Source: Parasponia andersonii (Eukaryota > Streptophyta > Magnoliopsida > Rosales > Cannabaceae). From it: a DNA stretch of 64,000 nt. Shown here one piece after another: positions 11,584 to 22,617 of the stretch (position 1 is its first letter; each line of letters starts with the position of its first letter). The translations under genes and the position numbers were made by a program. The notes beneath the pieces were generated by a model. It saw only the letters and a program-made list of their open reading frames with translations, was not told the DNA's origin and did no database searches. The stretch lies in the NCBI GenBank assembly GCA_002914805.1, contig JXTB01000045.1, forward strand, positions 1,414,306-1,478,305, written 5' to 3'.

Positions 11584-14021
11584 CTACCGACCAGTGGCTA
11601 CGCCTTCTCTGAATAAGATGTTTCCCACTCTAGGAGGAATCCAAGCCCGGTTGCCAGCATTGTGATCAACATGAGGACTCTCACTCTGTATGTCATTGCT
11701 TTGTTGCTTCTTCACTTTTGACCTTCCTATTTTATGCCCAACAAAAATGCCTAGCTTCATGGCTGTGAATAGGCCCAATGCAATGAGAAGAGGTCTCACT
11801 GTCCAGTGAAAATCCTCAAGATGTTGGTACTTCTTCACCACCCCTGGGCAAGTATAAAAAGTAACCAGTTCCACTTCGGCCGGATCGGCCAAGAAGGTGC
11901 TGCATTCGTCCTTAAAAGTCAGGATTCCGGGGAACTTGACGACTAGGCATCCATTTGGCAGGATCCACCAAATCCTCCCTGTAGCCCAAGCCCCTCTTCT
12001 TTTACGAGGCCATTTGAATCGGGGGCTTAGAACATTGGATTTTAGCCTCACAAACTGGCCAACACAGTAGGACTCTGCCATCTCAAACTCAGAAGAATTC
12101 CCCTCCCAAAGAGTTTCCATTCCTATGAATCCAACTGCTACTTTACCATCACGGTGGATCGAATGAAGAATACCAACTGGCGAATGTTTCTTGTCTTCTT
12201 CCTTCAAACGTAACCAGTCACCAGCAGCCAAACCAAAAGTGACGCGCTCAAGCGCCGAAAGATGAACCCTTACTGGGTCATGGATACCATGTACCCTTAC
12301 CAAAACAAAACCATCACGATCTGTGTCACGTTCGAGACCCACGACTGTTCCTTCAGGGACAGTCATGTTCTCTGGTTTGCAAGAGTTTGGAGGCTTTCTA
12401 GAACGAACCATGTCACCCACTAGCAGACGATCCTTATGAAGGAACCATCCTGTGTAGCCAGTGCTGCTTGATCTTTCTGTCACTGTTCCACTCCCAAGTC
12501 TTGCCCAGCCTCCATCACTAAAGACTGCATTCTGTGAGCTGCAAAGTAAGTTGCAATTAGTTCTGAAATGGTAAAAGGGAGTCAACAACAGAACTTCAAC
12601 TTTTCGTGATAAGTGTTAGCTGCAAGGACCATAAACTAGCTTACTTCTCAACACAATAACATGAACTATAGCAACCGACTAAAACTAGCATAAATATATT
12701 CCTTACTAGTGTATTATCCACTCATCTCAGTTACTCTCCCAGCTATTATATTGTAATTCAATATATGATGAGAAAATATGTCTAACCTAGGTGCAGCCCA
12801 ATAGCAGTTCCTGAAGCTATGCACGTTTACAGTTTACCACAAGAAATATCCCTATACATCTAGAAACGCCAAGGATATATACCTTTTAAACACGTGCAAT
12901 ATGTCTGATATTAAAGGACGATTTCTCAAGTCATACTCAAAGCAACCACGAAGGACATTCTCAACAGAAGATGGAAGGCCGTTTGGTATTTGGGGCTTTT
13001 CGTGCTTTTCAACGACTGAATGATATATTTCATCAGCAGATCTCCCACTCCAAGGATGAAAACCAGTCAACATCTCCACAATGCAGCACCCAAATGCCCA
13101 TGAATCAGTTTCAAAGGATATGGGACCTCTTACCTCTGGTTGCCATTGTTCTGGAGCCATATAGCTTGGAGTTCCAAGCCTGCGGGCCATATCAGAGTTC
13201 GGAAATAGACTACCAAGCAGGAGAAAAGGAACACCAAAGTCTCCGAGAATCGCTTGGTCATTTTCATTAATAAGAATGTTAGATGGTTTAAGGTTTAGGA
13301 CCAAGATCCCCTTGGAGTGTAGTTCCAGAATTCCTTGAGCCAACTCGATCCCATACCTGTAACCAGTAGTACATAGTGAGAATTGGAAAACTTCTTCTCT
13401 ATTTATCATCAGCAGAAAAGTAAAATGTGAAATTTTAATGTCTAGTCCCGACAAACATCACCTCAAAGCATCAGGTATTGTGAGCTTCCCTCCTTTAAGG
13501 CGGGCAAGTTTGTCAGCAACTGATCCCTCGTAGAACTTCATGATAATACATATCTGTCAGGACACACCCAAATATCTTAGCATGTTAAAAAGGTCAAACA
13601 TGTATCAGAATTTCCATTTAGTGCAAATGAAATACATATAAAGAACATGACAAACCTTTCCACTTATAATTGAAATCCCAAATATCGAGCATACACCTCC
13701 TAACCCTTGACATTTTGAAAACAAGCTATCAAATTTATCCAGTAAAACACTCATGTGCTCCTCTTTATTAAGGGGTAACATCTTGACAGCCACTTCATGA
13801 TACTCTTCATAATCTCCAGCAGACTGATGTTGGGTTGCTAACCAAACATCGCCAAAGGTCCCCCTCCCAATTCTGTGTCTAAGTTTCAATTTTGATGGTA
13901 GAATCCATGGACTTATTTGGCTAGATGAGGCTACAACAGTTCTAAGGTGATCAGGATCACCCTCGAATAGCTCAAACTCAAAAGATTCAGCCAGTTGTGC
14001 AGCAACAACTTGTTTAGCCAT
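11584..14021 (-). CDS. KOC1: Tail-anchored protein kinase of the chloroplast outer envelope (KOC1-like)
   Basis: Four coding exons on the minus strand: 14021-13656, 13553-13462, 13356-12883 and 12538-11584, all GT-AG and phase-consistent, giving 628 residues. The kinase domain has a glycine loop GRGTFG (52-57), VAVK lysine at 80, GDFG (D192) and MAPEQW near 219. The HRD position reads VLNLKPSN, so the catalytic Asp is Asn174. The C-terminal half has SH3-like repeats (VGDMVR..., AGDWLRLKE...) similar to those of KEG, then a hydrophobic segment at about 560-580 followed by a basic patch, as in a tail anchor. KOC1 (At4g32250) is an outer-envelope kinase linked to preprotein import. The start ATG at 14021 is chosen because no in-frame ATG lies between it and an upstream stop; a leader exon lies at 14849-15050. 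Most likely the KOC1 orthologue. Confidence 0.87.
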
Positions 14022-14848
14022 TTCTTGATCTGCTGCCACATCAAAGGATGACTTAAAATTTTGCTTAACAAAGTAAAATCACAGATCTTAAATTATTGTA
14101 GATGATAAAACTCCTAAGCCCTTCTCAATATAGATACAAAGATTAATTCATCGAAAGCATTTGTTATCACGATTATGCTTTTCAATCGGGGCAAGTTAGC
14201 GCATTCATAGGCTGAACTTCTTCCTACGAAAGCGTCAAACAATAAGCTCAAAGACGCAGTTATCAAGCATTTGGCTTTACAAATAATTATACAGGATTCA
14301 ACATAATTTTATCTTCAAAACCCAGATGTGATTTGTTTCATAGAGCATTAGGAAACCAAAAAAAGCTAATAAGAACACGCAAAGAGCCAAAACCGTTGAC
14401 CATCTGAGCTTTTTCATTTTATTTATATGCAAATAAAATTACACTACTGAAAACTAAAAACCTAAAATTCCATTTCCCTTTTGAATCCATCGATTTCTCC
14501 GCAATCAAACGAGGCATATAATTCTTTTTTCCAGTCAATTTCTAAAAGGAAAAGAATAAAGAAAGAAAAAGTTAAATGAGTTGATACTCTAGAGCTTCTT
14601 TTTTCTATGTGCCCATTTTTATGTATGTATACATAAATTAGAACCAAAACAGAGTTTCAAGTTCCAAGCTTTTCAGTAAATAGCTAAGAAATAGCATATA
14701 TTTCTCTATACATATTACTTAAGAAAACCATACTCATTGAACCCAGGTGGTATATTTGTTGAGCTCCTCCAATTCAGTTTCCACTTACAAAGAATCAAAA
14801 GATACCCTTTATACTAAAATTGAAGAAAAGACCAAGAAAGAAACTTAC

Positions 14849-15050
14849 AGACGAATTCGTGCTTGAAATCCCAAAGAGGAAAACGAAGCTTTGCGACGAA
14901 AAACAACAATAAGAACGGGCCGGTGGTATCAGTGGAGAGAGTTAACCCAGAGCTTAAACACTTTAATTACTCTATTACCCAAAAAAAGAGAGAAAAAAAT
15001 ACTTCTTTAATCACTCTGTTTCAAAATTACCATTTTGCACTTTAGGGCTT
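14849..15050 (-). other. Probable 5' UTR leader exon of the KOC1-like gene
   Basis: On the minus strand a strong donor CTG|GTAAGT... style site (GTAAGT at 14848-14843) ends a purine-poor region just upstream of the gene. An acceptor (GGCAG or TTTTAAG) lies just before the start codon at 14021. The upstream end is not visible; 15050 is a guess. The implied leader intron is about 800 bp. Confidence 0.4.
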
Positions 15051-15959
15051 CATATGGGAAGTCCCGGTTCAATTTCAAATGGTTCGGCCAAAATTTTAAT
15101 TACCATAGTAGGAAGAAAAGTCAAATGATCGAAGGGTAGGGTGGGAATTTTGAAGTCCATATTACAAACACAGAAGAAGTTAGCAAATGAATATTTGTAA
15201 CAGAAAAAAATATAGGATGAGATGGTAATATTGATTGATTACTTAAAAGGAAGAAATTATTGCAAAAGAAGTCGATAGATACACGCAATTTTGTTAACGA
15301 GGATTAAAGAAATCAAATCAGGACACTAGAATAAGAAATAAGAAGAAGATGAATTCAAAGTTAAAGTTGGTTAAAGAAGAAATTAGTGATTTTTAAAAAA
15401 AAAAAAATATGTAACACAAAAATACAAAAACGGAAAAAGGCCACTATACCGGTGGGTGTGGCGTATTGGCAGATGATTGCAACTGCGTGACTGACTCATG
15501 TTCATACATTTCCATTGCTCCATCACGTTAGCGTAATCCCGCGGCCAAGGTTGCATTTCTTATTCAAATGCACGACCTAAGCCTGCAATCTGATTAAATC
15601 TATTTTTGTTCACTTTCTATTTATGATTTTCCTTTTTCTTTCCTTGATTATTTCATAATATGTTTACATAATGAAATGATCATGTTGTCGTGGCTTTTTT
15701 TGTTTTTTTAGATTTCTAACCGTGCCATTCCCTCTTGTAAGTGTGACAAATGTTTTTGAATTTCTTGAATATGGTCGTTTTCAAGGTTTAATGTCATTTT
15801 ATAGACATCGTCCTCAGCCAAAGATGTGCTCTTTTCTGGAACTTTATTTATTTGAGCACGGTACGTTAGAAACTTTATTGAAAAAATGGAAGAAAGTTGA
15901 CACTTAGAAAGAGGGAGATAATAAATCAAATCTTTTAAAAAATAAACAGAGGAAAAAAA
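15051..15959. other. Intergenic, promoter side of the KOC1-like gene
   Basis: AT-rich sequence with A-runs and a short T-run near 15688-15710. No coding sequence was recognised. The T-run could be the poly(A) tail of the LINE remnant to the right (minus strand), but the intervening 250 bp are not clearly LINE. Confidence 0.45.
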
Positions 15960-17445
15960 ATTAATAAAACCTACTTTTAGGTTTACAAATATAATCATTG
16001 CAAACAAAACTAGAGATAAAATCCGAAGTCGACCACCATTGAGAAAAACAAACAATTGAGGAAACTAACTTACGAGACTAAAACATCTGCTACCCGATTT
16101 CCTTCTTAGTACATATGAAAGGCAACAAAAGTCATATGGTAAGTAAGATATAGAGTCCTACACTAAATATGGCTCTATTTTGTAGCAACTTTCAAAGAAC
16201 GAGCTAATAATTTTGAGATAATATAAACTCAGTCATTTTTTAACCAAAATTTTTTTTAGCCATATTTTCAAGTAAACTCAAAAGCATGAATAGTAGCTTC
16301 CAACTCTGCTTCAAAAGTGAAGCCCAAGTCTAAAGGAATTGCAAAACAACCAGGAACAAAGCCTCTAGAATTCCTAACTACACTTGAACAACTAGAAAAA
16401 CCTGGGCTACCAAAAGCAAAAACCATTGGTGTTGAACTTTTTCCAAGACGAAGGAGGAGATTTCCAAACTCTTTCTAAAATACGAGGAACCTTTCTGGAT
16501 CATCCTGTAAGCTGAAAATCGTATAAAATTTTTAATTACGTGACAGAATCATGCAAATAGCCAATTACGAAAAGTTTCACAGCTCGAATTGAACGACACA
16601 TTAAAGATAAGACCGAAGAAAAATTTAGTTTTTTATCCTCAAAGATGGCCTAATTGCGTAAGATCCACACAATCTAGAGTATAGAAATGATACTAACTTT
16701 CCAAAAGGCATTAAGCTGAATACTGAAAAGATTGTGCATTGCTTTGTCTCAAAGATCATAAACAATACTTGTTAAGATGATTAGATAGCGAAAAGCAGAG
16801 AATTGGGCTGATTATAACTGGAAATAAAAGGACAAATGAGGAAAAGATGAGAAGAATCCTCCAAAACAACTCTATAAAAAACGACAATAAGAGGTTATTG
16901 AGAAACCTCTTTTCATCAAAGCATCATCCAAGAGAATTCTATCACGAAGAAGACACCAAAAGAATATTGATCAAAAAGGAGGAATAGAAGAAGACCATAT
17001 CTATTTTGCCCAAATAATTGAACGCCCTAGAACCACAAAAGAAAGAGAAGTAAAAGCTCGAGAGCAACGGAACTATCAAGAGAACCATTCCAAAATAAAA
17101 GGTCTGGACTATCAATAGGAACAACCTTTTCAATAATAGATGTTACACCTGGAAAATTAATTCGAAACCAAGATGTGAGACACCATCCTGAATCAGAGAG
17201 AAAATCACCACCCACATTGTCAATGTGAGGGATAATATTAGTTCAATTGTCAACATAGTTGATAAGAGGAGATCTCAACCAATTAACAGTCTAAAATCTC
17301 ACTTTAGAATGTTTGCCAATCAACTAATGAGATTCTTGAAACAAAGAAATACACAAAGACCTCATTCCTAGCCAGGTGGAGGATCTAATATAACGAGTTC
17401 GTAAGGTGCCATCTGGTTTGAAGAAACGAGCTCTCATGTAAGAAT
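15960..17445 (-). pseudogene. Degraded LINE (L1-type): RT C-terminus, zf-RVT and RNase H remnants
   Basis: Minus-strand frames, broken by stops and frameshifts, give the order of a plant L1 ORF2 C-terminus. First comes ARFFKPDGTLRTRY and WLGMRSLC, followed by VRF-stop-TVNWLRSPL, as in zf-RVT regions (about 17445-17100). Next is an RVT_3-type RNase H with SRGFVPGCFAIPLDLGFTFE and EAELEATIHAFEF near 16270-16380. It ends with HMY-stop-EGNRVADVL near 16080-16110 and a W-W terminal motif near 16030. The 5' end is cut at about 17445, as is typical of 5'-truncated LINEs. No activity is possible. Confidence 0.7.
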
Positions 17446-18250
17446 GCAAAGTAGAATCAACTGTCGTAATTCTCCATGTGAGCCTTATTCTAGAACTTCA
17501 TCTTTCGTAAGAAACGGTCATTTTCAAAAACTTTTTTGTCGTCTGAGCTATGCTCTGTCATCTATAGATTATTGTCGTTTCAAAATTTTTGTTTTCTTAT
17601 TTCCAAGAGATGTTGTCGTTTATATATTTATGTCGTTTATTTGCAGCAATCGTTTTTAAAAGTTCTGTGGTTTGGTAGGCAATCTTATCGTTTGTTCAAC
17701 AGAAAATTGGTCCATCTAAAATGTTGTTGTTTGTACTTTTATTGCCCACCCTGCTTCGATAATCATTCTCATTATGGATCAACCTCTGTGTGGAAAATTG
17801 CCCTCTTTTTCTGGGGAAAAAAATATATATATATTTTGTCAAGATGTTCACCTTATTGCCATCTGCCTCGTCCATCCATCCATAGATTCCGTACATCCAT
17901 CGTCTTCTTTCTTAAGAAAAAGCCTGTCGTAGGCATTAGACAATAGACACCTACGGCCGTCCCATCTACCAGTTCCTCATCTCTCTTCCTCAATCTCTCT
18001 CATAGCAAGTCCAACCGTGGATTAATAATATCTTACAATGTGGGTTTTGGTTATACTTAAGCATACTATCCTAGTTTCTGTTGATCATTGGGTGGTTTTG
18101 ACAATCTACATTCCTATTAACTAAAAAGCATTCAATCACATATTTCACTCCACTTCTTCAGTTTCACAATTTACATATGTCTATAATTACGCTCATCTTA
18201 AAACTGTTGAAAAACCAAAAAGAAAATGGGGAAGAATTAACAAGTAGTCC
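17446..18250. other. Intergenic region without a supported gene
   Basis: ORFs at 17444-17659 and 17536-17946 overlap in different frames, have no recognisable domain and contain an AT microsatellite near 17820. I see no gene. The 3' UTR of the b' subunit gene probably reaches into 18280-18412. Confidence 0.5.
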
Positions 18251-18412
18251 AGCAACTTGACCCCATTATCAAACCCCGGAAAAAAAAAAAAAAAAAAAAA
18301 GAGAGAGAACTTTTACACTGAATCATATAATATATTCCCTGATGATTACATATCAATACAATACAAGCATTTCCCACAAAATTATCATACAAATATAAAA
18401 TCAAAGTCAAAG

Positions 18413-19072
18413 TCAAAGTGGAAGGACCTTCTTCACGATGTCCTGACTAAGGGCAGCAATCTGTGAGTCAAGAGACTTGATGGACTCCACCTTCTGCTCC
18501 TCCAGCTTGGCCAGCGCCTCCTGCAGCTCCGCGTCCACCTTCTTCCTGCCCTCCGCCAGCTTCTGCTCCACCTCCGCCTGAGTCTCCTTCTTCATCTTGT
18601 TCAGCGCCGCCGATATCTCCGCCCTCGCCGCCCTCATCACCGCCGCCGCCTGCTCCTCCAGCTGCTTCACCTCCTCCGACGTGTCCTTCACCCCGCTCAG
18701 CTTCTCCTTGATGGCCGCGTCCCTGTCGTCCATGAAGTTCCCCAGCGGTGTGAAGTAGAGCTTGTCCAGCGCCACCATCAGGAGCAGGAACTCCACCATT
18801 ATGATGGGCAGCGTCAGGTTGAAGTCGAAGAGCGCCGCCTTCTCGATTTCCTCCGCCAAAGACGGCGGCGCCAGGGCCAAGGAGGTCGCCGCCGCCAGGG
18901 AGAGGGATTTAAGGGTCGAGGACGAGAGGGAGTGCAACTGGGTCTTCGAGATTTTTGGGATTTTGTGCAGTGAGATTTGGGCCAGAGAGATTCTGGGTCT
19001 GGAAGCTGTAGCTGTGGCAGCGATGGAGGGTGGGGATAAGGGTTTGGAGGAGGCCATGATCATGTTGGCCAT
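18413..19072 (-). CDS. ATPG: Chloroplast ATP synthase subunit b' (CF0 subunit II), nuclear-encoded
   Basis: Intronless, 219 residues from ATG at 19072 ([10 protein letters not shown]). Subunit b' is one strand of the peripheral stalk of thylakoid ATP synthase and holds F1 still against the turning c-ring. Residues 1-73 are rich in Ser, Ala, Thr and Lys and end in an Ala-rich hydrophobic stretch before [12 protein letters not shown], as in a plastid/thylakoid targeting peptide. A membrane helix follows at about 86-107 ([20 protein letters not shown]), then a long charged helix containing VMRAARAEI and MKKETQAEV up to the C-terminus DIVKKVLPL. Length and landmarks match Arabidopsis At4g32260 as I recall it. 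The coding sequence is strikingly rich in G and C at third positions compared with its AT-rich surroundings. The frame stays open upstream to 19270 with extra ATGs, but family members start at MANM. Confidence 0.95.
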   Translation of the reverse strand: MANMIMASSKPLSPPSIAATATASRPRISLAQISLHKIPKISKTQLHSLSSSTLKSLSLAAATSLALAPPSLAEEIEKAALFDFNLTLPIIMVEFLLLMVALDKLYFTPLGNFMDDRDAAIKEKLSGVKDTSEEVKQLEEQAAAVMRAARAEISAALNKMKKETQAEVEQKLAEGRKKVDAELQEALAKLEEQKVESIKSLDSQIAALSQDIVKKVLPL

Positions 19073-19540
19073 GGCGGATTCTGATGTTTGCTTTTCTGGG
19101 TGTCTCTTTTTTGTGAGTGTGGGTGATACGGTTTTGGGGGACTGGAGGAGGAAGAATTGGGGAAGCTTGTCTGTGTGTGGGATTTCACAGAGGGCTATCC
19201 CTTCCATTGCCACACAACAAATTGATGAGGGTGTGGTGGTGAGGGAGTACTGTAGTGGGACCAGTTTCACACGTGTGAGCTCGAGTATTGGTCTGAGCGG
19301 TGAGATTTCTTTAAATCCTGGACTGGGTTGGCTTTCGGGTCGAGGTCTCGGTTTAACGGATCATCCAATTCCAGGGAATCCACCAACCAAAATGGGTCTA
19401 GTGCAAATTCTGGTTCCGCAAGTAGTAGAGGTATAGCATTGTTAAGAACACTAAATTAAACGTGTCCATCTGTTTATGTGGTATCTATACGATTTTCGTG
19501 AGTTGGTTCTGATTTATTAGCTGTGTTTATTATTCTTATC
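19073..19540. promoter_or_regulatory. Leader and promoter region of the ATPG gene
   Basis: Upstream on the minus strand the reading frame continues open for 66 codons to 19270, including two in-frame ATGs. It is therefore either a 5' UTR or a rarely used N-terminal extension. A CACGTG core lies at about 19270-19275. No TATA box was fixed with confidence. Confidence 0.35.
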
Positions 19541-20191
19541 TAGAGCTCTCAAAATGGGCTGATTATAAGTCTTCGGTGTGAACGGGCCAAGTCGAACCCG
19601 ACCTGTATGGTGTATGGTGAGAGGCTGGACCAAACTTGCCCAGAAATGGGCCGACGCGGGCTAGCACGTGGATGGTTCTTTTTTTTTGTAAAAAAAAAAA
19701 AAAATTTAATTTAGTAATTAAAAGAAAACCAAAATATATATTATATATATACATGTGATAAATTTTTATCATAAATAATTTTAGAACTTAGAAATAGAAA
19801 TATAAAATGTATCTATAAATTATAATTTTATAATTATTAATATTAAATAATAATTAGATTATATAATTGATTAGAGAAAATATAAATTGTGAATTTGAGA
19901 AAATAATAAAGAAATGAGAGAATAAAGAGATAAGAGAGTTGTTTGTACAAAGAATGAACGAGGAGACATAGTTATTTATAGGGTAGAATTTAGAGGATAT
20001 TTTATTTTTTATTTTTAAAAATTTTTCAATTAAAAATAAAAAAACATCAAGTCGGGTCGGGGCACAAACTGAGGTAGATAGGCCCCGCCTGATTCTGGGA
20101 GTATGGCTAGACTTGACTCGAGCCTAATTTAAACGGATTGGGTCGGACTGGCTTATAGGCTTGTCTATTTGGCCCAATATATTTTGACAGT
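19541..20191. mobile_element. Probable non-autonomous hAT-type element
   Basis: The left end TAGAGCTCTCAAAATGGGC and the right end, read inward on the other strand as CTGTCAAAATATATTGGGCC, form an imperfect terminal inverted repeat centred on TCAAAAT. The flanks ATTATTCTTATC (left) and ATTATTCTTTATC (right) are near-identical, as an 8-bp or slightly longer target duplication would be. Inside, both ends carry GGGCC/GTCGGGTC-type motifs around an AT-rich core, as in many small plant hAT elements. There is no transposase ORF. Confidence 0.5.
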
Positions 20192-20564
20192 ATTATTCTT
20201 TATCATTTCTTTTCGGATCAAGAAATTTAAGATGAGAAGTAATATTCAATTATTCGTGTTCAATTTCATCAGATTTGTACCAAGAATGTACTGGTGGTAA
20301 CATAGGGACTAGGGAGTAGCTACTAACAGGCATAACATGATCTTTCATAGAAACGCTATGCATACAGTATTATTAACTAAACTCTCGAGCTTTGTACCTA
20401 GTTAGCAGCAAGACTGAGTGTGCTGTGTGCATTATAGCATCAAATTCAAGATTCAAGAACCAAATCAGACATACTTCAAGTCGGGTATTAATTGGCCACA
20501 TATGAATAAATGCTCTACCAATGCTGCAGCAAATACCAAGATTTGCAAATTTTCCAAGCACTGA
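20192..20564. other. Intergenic and probable 3' UTR of the ubiquitin-like gene
   Basis: No coding sequence was recognised. The short minus-strand ORF at 20373-20561 lies directly downstream of the gene's stop codon and has no protein signature. Confidence 0.5.
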
Positions 20565-22346
20565 TTACTTCACTAAATACCTCTTTGAGAACTGCGTCTT
20601 TCGTAGGCAGCATTTTTCACCACAACGTTGTATAATCTTCTTAAAACCTCCCATAAAACCAGTGGTGATTCTTGAAGGGCAGGCCAAGCCTTCCACCCTA
20701 CTTTTTCCAACGGATGCCGTCTTACAATGCGAAAACCACTCTCCAAGCAAGCGAGTCAACCTGGTTTCATGCTGTCCTGTGAAACAACCTTGATCAATAT
20801 AATGCTGCAGCTTCCTGTTCTCTCTGTCATCATTGTTGTGTTCCTTGTCGCTTCGTTCATCATCGTCACAGCTTATTGGTGGCGATCCTGACCTGAACAT
20901 ATTCAATTGTATCATCCATGCTCATAGTGCAAACTTAACAGCCCACCAAAAAGACCACAAGCAATATGTGCATGATACTAATAGGGCAACACAGCTATAT
21001 CCAGAATAAACTCATCCTGATCTGCCTAAAGAATTGCGCAACAGATTTTTAGTTTTGGGGCAATACTTGAATACTTTAGCCATAGGGGAAGGTTCTTACA
21101 CATTAGGCTGCTTTGCAGCAACAACTCCTTTCTTAGATCGCTTTTTTATCAGGTTATAGCTGATTGAGACATGCCGCATGAAATGAAGCTGCTTGCACCA
21201 AAGAGCAGAAAAATTAACACTAGCAGCAAAATGCAAACTTGAATATTAATGAAGGAAGAAGAGAAAAGGAATAGACTGGTGCTGAACTAAATGCATAAAG
21301 GAAAAATCGGTAAGAAAATCAGCTTCAATATTGGCACTCTCAGTTTTTAGCAGGGTTGTGCCTCAGGAAATTCAAGAGCATAGCACTCGATAAATTTTGA
21401 CTGGTTGCTGGATTAGTCCTTAAAAGAGTCTTCCTAGAATAATCCTTTGAGCAACTCCGATTATCAGTAATGATGATCTGTATCTTGTCCATNACCCAAA
21501 AGCTATTGTGATAAAGATCTAAGAATTCAGCACCAGTGATGACGAGTCACATATGTTCAATTGCGTGATTCCATCAACAATTTTAGGAACACTAATTATC
21601 TCCGCATATGAGACATTGTCTAAAAAGTGCCTCAAATAACACGAGAAACTTGTTACAGACCTGGTCACCATCCTTGATGCCATAATTTTTGACGTAATCC
21701 GTATCTACCACTAGCTTTTGATCATTGTAGCACAAGCAGAAATGTCCCCACACGTGTGGCCTGCATGAACCCAATTGCAGAAGGAAAGATAATAAATACT
21801 AATAATCGCCCATAAGAACCAAATTTGTTACCTGCTAACTGACAAGAAACAAACATTTACATTTTTTGATAGCTATTTAAAATCTTCCGGTGAAACTAGG
21901 CATTGTATCAGGTTCAAGATTTCTTCATTTTCAAATTGTGCTGCATTAGCTCATTATATAATGATACCACATTATTCTGACCCGAGGAAGAAAAAGACCC
22001 AAAAAAACTTGTAGAGTACAAAACATGAACTTCAAGAGTATTACTAAGCTAGGAAGTAAGAAGAGTTGCTTTCAAAACGTTACAAACAAAGGTATGTAGT
22101 ACCATGAAATTTTTTCTGGTCCTTTCTGAGGCAGGTGACTGAAGACTCCCTCCACTGCCTTCTTAAGTTCCGCAACAGTGGCTGTTTTTGCAACTTGCAT
22201 ATCTGTAACATTAAAGAACCAAATTCATTCCATACTCAGAACAGGAAGTAAACGAACTTAACCCATGTTTACTTCCATTTCGCTGACACTTTCTCAGCAT
22301 CCAAACAGGGTATTAGAAATGTGTCATCTGTGAAAGAATGAAGACC

Positions 22347-22388
<42 letters not shown>

Positions 22389-22617
22389 ACAAAAAAAAAG
22401 AGTGGAAGATAATACCAAATGAAGAGCCATCGAGTTTGAGAACAGAGAGCTTGAGGGGCTCCTCAGGAAGCTTATCATATGAAACACCCTTCCGAGAAAA
22501 CCCATCAATAAGCATCAAAGGAGACAATGGCAATGCTAGAGAGCGCCGGGGCTTCTCGAGTGAAGGGCGAGGGGCAGAGTCTTCATCTTTGTTGACACTG
22601 ACCATGCTAGGAGCCAT
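20565..22617 (-). CDS. Ubiquitin-like-domain protein (related to At4g32270)
   Basis: Five exons on the minus strand: 22617-22416, 22202-22103, 21760-21661, 21188-21100 and 20892-20565, all GT-AG and in phase, giving 272 residues. Residues about 56-141 form a ubiquitin-like fold: KLSVLKLDGSSF, a helix TVAELKKAVE, PHVWGHFCLCY, KLVVDTDYVKNYGIKDGD and LHFMRHVS. This layout is shared with the U11/U12 snRNP 25-kDa protein and its plant relatives. The C-terminal 130 residues are polar, with an acidic CDDDERSDK patch and a basic tail; I recognise no domain there. At exon 4 the good donor GTAAGA (21099) is chosen, because reading on would hit a stop at once. Arabidopsis At4g32270 is annotated only as ubiquitin-like superfamily; the biochemical role is unknown to me. 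A single N at 21493 lies in an intron. Confidence 0.82.
22348..22386. repeat. (GA)n microsatellite in intron 1 of the ubiquitin-like gene
   Basis: About 18-19 uninterrupted GA units on the plus strand form a (TC)n tract in the sense of the gene. The tract begins about 30 bases after the donor at 22415. Confidence 0.9.

Noticed and set aside
14019..14039. Longer KOC1 start at 14039
   Set aside because: The codon at 14039 is GTG and the frame upstream has a TGA with no ATG between. The first ATG is at 14021, where the family also starts with a short N-terminus.
16942..17215. Short minus-strand ORFs at 16942-17133 and 17027-17215 as membrane proteins
   Set aside because: They are open pieces of the degraded LINE reverse transcriptase/zf-RVT region read in parts; the hydrophobic look of one is a frame effect.
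18762..19436. A 224-codon plus-strand ORF
   Set aside because: It is the antisense shadow of the ATPG coding sequence and its leader; the GC-rich codon use of the real gene keeps the opposite frame open. No recognisable domain.
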